9,167 nucleotides of DNA from positions 1-9,167 of the forward strand of contig CALBTS010000300.1 of the NCBI GenBank assembly GCA_937968035.1. The letters run 5' to 3'. Position 1 is the first letter of the stretch. Every line of letters starts with the position of its first letter. The notes beneath the pieces were generated by a model. The model did not search any database and had not been told where the DNA came from. It was given only the letters and a program-made list of their open reading frames with translations. Source of the DNA: an uncultured Methanomethylovorans sp. (lineage in GTDB: Archaea; Halobacteriota; Methanosarcinia; Methanosarcinales; Methanosarcinaceae). Of the stretch, positions 7,194 through 9,167 are shown piece by piece. The translations under genes were made by a program, and so were the position numbers.

Positions 7194-8363
7194 CTAAGTG
7201 TCTATTTCAATTACAGAATTATATAAGGATATCAGATTTTCTTTTTGCTTGTTCCAAGTCAAATCATACAAGCTTGTTGCTTTAATACGTTCATGTTTTG
7301 TTTCGCTCTCAATTTTTAATACGGTTTTATGTATTGTTTCCGGGTCATTACCAGTAACATACCCCAGCTTATACCTTAAAACTGTGTCTTTAATTTCGGG
7401 AAAGTTAGTAGCAAGCACCGGTATTCCTGAAAAGGCATACTCAAACAGCTTGTTTGGCAAACAATAATAGTCACTTAAAGAAATATTTTCCAATAAACAC
7501 AATCCATAATCTGCACTTCGTGCAATAGGTATTACATCCTTATAAGGAACAGACTCATGAAAATGTATACGTTTATTCTCCTCTTCAAGATTCTTCACTT
7601 TTCCTACATATTCTCCATAACCTAAAAAGACAAGATGCGACTTTACATCATTTGATGAAAAAGCAGCAAGCAAATTATCCACTCCTCGACCCTTCCCAAT
7701 AATTCCAATATAAATAAATACTAAAGAATCATGACAAATTTTAAATTTCCTTCTCAAATAATCATCAAATATTTTATCATATTCATCTGAAACAATCGGA
7801 GAATTTAACACAATTACCGAATTAACAACACCATATTTTTTATGATACCAATTAGTAATAGAAGGACTTACAGTTATTAGACCATTAAGTGATTTCCATG
7901 CCTTTTTTTCAAAATAGCGAATAACTTTCTTTTGAAATTTTGTTATGCCTGATGCTTCAGATTCTAATTCATGAGCATCATATATTAGTTTTGATTTAAG
8001 CATTTTTTGACAATACAAAGCGATTGGGAGCAAGTAAACATCATGGCAATGTATTATTTGTGGCTTTATAGTGCGTATTATTTTGGTAGCACGTACAAAT
8101 ATTTCAAGAAATGTTAATATATGACGCAACGAAGCAGGGATTAAACTAAGGTTCCTACTTTTTATTCGCAAAGAGATTAAATCAACATCTTTGATAACTG
8201 TTTTATTTCTAAAATCATCCCGGCTTATACCAATTCCAAATATCTTACAGTTAACAAACTGTGCTCTTAAACTTTCAAGTTCTTTCAATATTCTCGCATC
8301 TGACGCAATATCAGTATGGCTCAGGTGCGCTATTGTATTGTTAACGAAATTGCTAGGTTTCAT
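7194..8363 (-). CDS. Family-4-like (GT-B) glycosyltransferase, AT-rich
   Basis: A 389-residue GT-B glycosyltransferase. The N-terminal domain includes NNTIAHLSHTDIASDARI (8-25), IIHCHDVYLLPIA (103-115) and the block IYDAHELE (127-134). The C-terminal nucleotide-sugar domain has YIGIIGKGRG (218-227) and PNKLFEYAFSGIPVLAT (303-319), with Glu308 as the second acidic residue of the GT4 motif; the first Glu position is Tyr300, as expected of the xxPNKLFEY subgroup. It probably adds a sugar to the membrane-bound repeat unit at the cytoplasmic face. The start at 8363 has AAAAGGAG eight bases upstream; a longer frame from a TTG at 8402 lacks a ribosome site and adds residues unlike a glycosyltransferase N-terminus. 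Base composition is markedly more AT-rich than wbpG (14 G/C in 7741-7800), consistent with separate origin. Sugar and linkage are unknown. Confidence 0.88.
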   Translation of the reverse strand: MKPSNFVNNTIAHLSHTDIASDARILKELESLRAQFVNCKIFGIGISRDDFRNKTVIKDVDLISLRIKSRNLSLIPASLRHILTFLEIFVRATKIIRTIKPQIIHCHDVYLLPIALYCQKMLKSKLIYDAHELESEASGITKFQKKVIRYFEKKAWKSLNGLITVSPSITNWYHKKYGVVNSVIVLNSPIVSDEYDKIFDDYLRRKFKICHDSLVFIYIGIIGKGRGVDNLLAAFSSNDVKSHLVFLGYGEYVGKVKNLEEENKRIHFHESVPYKDVIPIARSADYGLCLLENISLSDYYCLPNKLFEYAFSGIPVLATNFPEIKDTVLRYKLGYVTGNDPETIHKTVLKIESETKHERIKATSLYDLTWNKQKENLISLYNSVIEIDT

Positions 8364-8820
8364 TCTCACTTCTCCTTTTAGAGTGATATGCCAAAGGGTC
8401 AATCATAATGCACGGCAACCACAGCCCTAAATACGGATATTATTGTTTTAAATATTTCTCATCCTCGATAAACAGGCATTAATTAATTGCGAGCACCTAT
8501 AATCAGATTAGATTGATTCACAATCCGCGCATAATCAACACAGGTTCAACTGACAGGAAAAAATGTAAAGCTGTTCTTGTTCAAAGTTTAATCACTGAGA
8601 TCCACAGACTTCCCTAAAATATTTATATCAACTATTACCTGACATTAGAACAAAAGTCAAAAAGAAATCGGACTTGCTTTCATGATCGTAAACAACCTCT
8701 TTTATAATGATTTCCATGTAATCAGTATAAAATGATTGACCACGGCGTATCGCTAGTCTAAATTGATTATCGCCTCATCATCTGTCAATAAGTCTGTAAA
8801 TTACAATGCCTTTTTAAAAG
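8364..8820. other. 457-base gap without an intact gene
   Basis: No gene of ordinary size is seen on either strand. The longest item I noticed is a 29-codon minus-strand frame at 8628-8717 (beginning MEIIIKEVVYDHESK) without a ribosome site, which could be a gene-start remnant or chance. The right edge holds a weak hairpin next to the polymerase-like gene's stop, and the left edge holds the ribosome site of the glycosyltransferase. A TTGACA sequence is present near 8780 but has no well-spaced -10 box. Confidence 0.5.
8372..8379 (-). promoter_or_regulatory. Shine-Dalgarno site fixing the glycosyltransferase start
   Basis: AAAAGGAG on the minus strand, eight bases before the ATG at 8361-8363. 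It lies inside the longer possible frame that starts with TTG at 8402, and so supports the shorter 389-residue protein. Confidence 0.75.
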
Positions 8821-8827
8821 TCATTGT
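8803..8827 (-). terminator. Weak hairpin overlapping the polymerase-like gene's stop codon
   Basis: ACAATG (8822-8827 read on the minus strand) pairs with CATTGT (8803-8808). The stem can continue through one C-G and three A-T pairs after a mismatch. AATTTAC follows rather than a proper U-run, so it is a poor intrinsic terminator; it could also be a message-end hairpin. Confidence 0.25.
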
Positions 8828-9112
8828 GTTAGGCTCTGGTTTGATCCAAAAAAGCCCCTTAAGGTAATCCGCCCTAATAGGAAGACGCCAAGCACCATAA
8901 TCAACTGAAAATCAATGATAAAACCACTCAGTCCGGTAATCGCTAGATCCTTATAATGCAAGATCAACCAGATGAGTAAAGCACGGTCTAATGGCGATCG
9001 TACGCAACGACCGAAGAGATGATCGATCACATAAACCAAGACACCAACTATTACTGGGGCAAGCACTATGCCCATAGTTCCGAAATTAGCGTACATTTCC
9101 GCCCAATAGACC
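8821..9112 (-). CDS. O-antigen polymerase-like (Wzy-like) membrane protein, C-terminal part only
   Basis: About 96 genuine residues of an integral membrane protein whose 5' part is missing. A Trp/Glu/Tyr-containing entry (YWAEMYANFGTMG) leads into a hydrophobic segment (IVLAPVIVGVLVYVI). A basic loop follows (FGRCVRSPLDR), then further hydrophobic stretches (LLIWLIL; IIDFQLIMVLGVFLL) and a polar tail. The E-Y-x-N-F-G-x-x-G pattern before a membrane helix is common in the last part of O-antigen and oligosaccharide repeat-unit polymerases, which join flipped repeat units in the periplasm. Polysaccharide genes downstream agree. The open frame runs into adapter sequence at 9113: the GTG at 9127-9129 and the first residues MCSSDL come from the adapter and are not part of the protein. 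Another polytopic polysaccharide protein remains possible because only the C-terminus is seen. Confidence 0.6.
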
Positions 9113-9167
9113 AGATCGGAAGAGCACACTTCTGAACTCCAGTCACCAAATACGATCTCGTATGCCG
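9113..9167 (+). other. Illumina TruSeq adapter contamination (not genomic)
   Basis: Bases 9113-9146 match the 34-base TruSeq read-2 adapter beginning AGATCGGAAGAGC and ending CCAGTCAC, with one mismatch (T for G at 9130). Then come eight bases in the index position (CAAATACG, 9147-9154) and ATCTCGTATGCCG (9155-9167), the start of the P7 part. The order insert, adapter, index, P7 is that of read-through on a short library fragment. Genomic sequence therefore ends at 9112, give or take the A shared with the ligation overhang. Confidence 0.98.

Noticed and set aside
8364..8402. Glycosyltransferase start at a TTG (8400-8402)
   Set aside because: There is no ribosome site, the start codon is rare, and AAAAGGAG precedes the ATG at 8363.
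1..9112. tRNA genes, CRISPR arrays, insertion sequences, or a JUMPstart/ops element
   Set aside because: I found no repeated spacers, transposase, cloverleaf or GGCGGTAG-type element on reading both strands.
9109..9129. GTG start giving a complete 102-residue membrane protein with N-terminus MCSSDLV
   Set aside because: Codons 9112-9129 are partly or wholly adapter sequence. The true gene is truncated at about 9112 and its start is not in the window.

Overview
The window is a stretch of a bacterial surface-polysaccharide (O-antigen or capsule-like) gene cluster, with every recognisable gene on the minus strand. Read in the direction of transcription, from high to low coordinates, it holds: the 3' end of a membrane protein resembling an O-antigen polymerase (Wzy-like); a family-4 glycosyltransferase; a 606-residue protein that joins a class-II glutaminase to a WbpG-like ATP-dependent amidotransferase; a CatB-type hexapeptide O-acetyltransferase; a second family-4 glycosyltransferase; and the trio wbpG-hisH2-hisF2, which ends at a strong intrinsic terminator. 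The species cannot be named from sequence. The gene set and clear Shine-Dalgarno sites suggest a bacterium, most likely Gram-negative, probably from a metagenome assembly.

The biochemical theme is nitrogen transfer to sugars. The WbpG/HisH2/HisF2 trio belongs to the family that turns an N-acetylamino sugar into its acetamidino form: HisH2 releases ammonia from glutamine, HisF2 passes it through its barrel, and WbpG activates the sugar with ATP. The upstream fusion protein carries its own glutaminase and a second WbpG-like ATPase, so it looks like a self-contained amidotransferase of a different design in the same locus. It may act on a different position or sugar, for example making an acetamidino group or a uronic-acid carboxamide. 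The acetyltransferase and two glycosyltransferases would complete the decoration and assembly of the repeat unit. No nucleotide-sugar synthesis genes lie in the window, so the sugar itself cannot be identified.

Layout: 57-2572 is a tight block (wbpG and hisH2 overlap by ATGA; hisF2 starts directly after the hisH2 stop) and is the most GC-rich part. 2635-4403 is a second tight pair (glycosyltransferase and acetyltransferase overlapping by one base). The genes at 4697-6517 and 7194-8363 stand apart, separated by AT-rich gaps of 293, 676 and 457 bases that hold only short, broken protein-like frames. The glycosyltransferase at 7194-8363 is very AT-rich compared with wbpG. This suggests a mosaic cluster assembled from several sources.

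Bases 9113-9167 are not biological. They match the Illumina TruSeq read-2/index adapter, so genomic sequence stops at about 9112 and the polymerase-like gene is truncated there by the end of the assembly.
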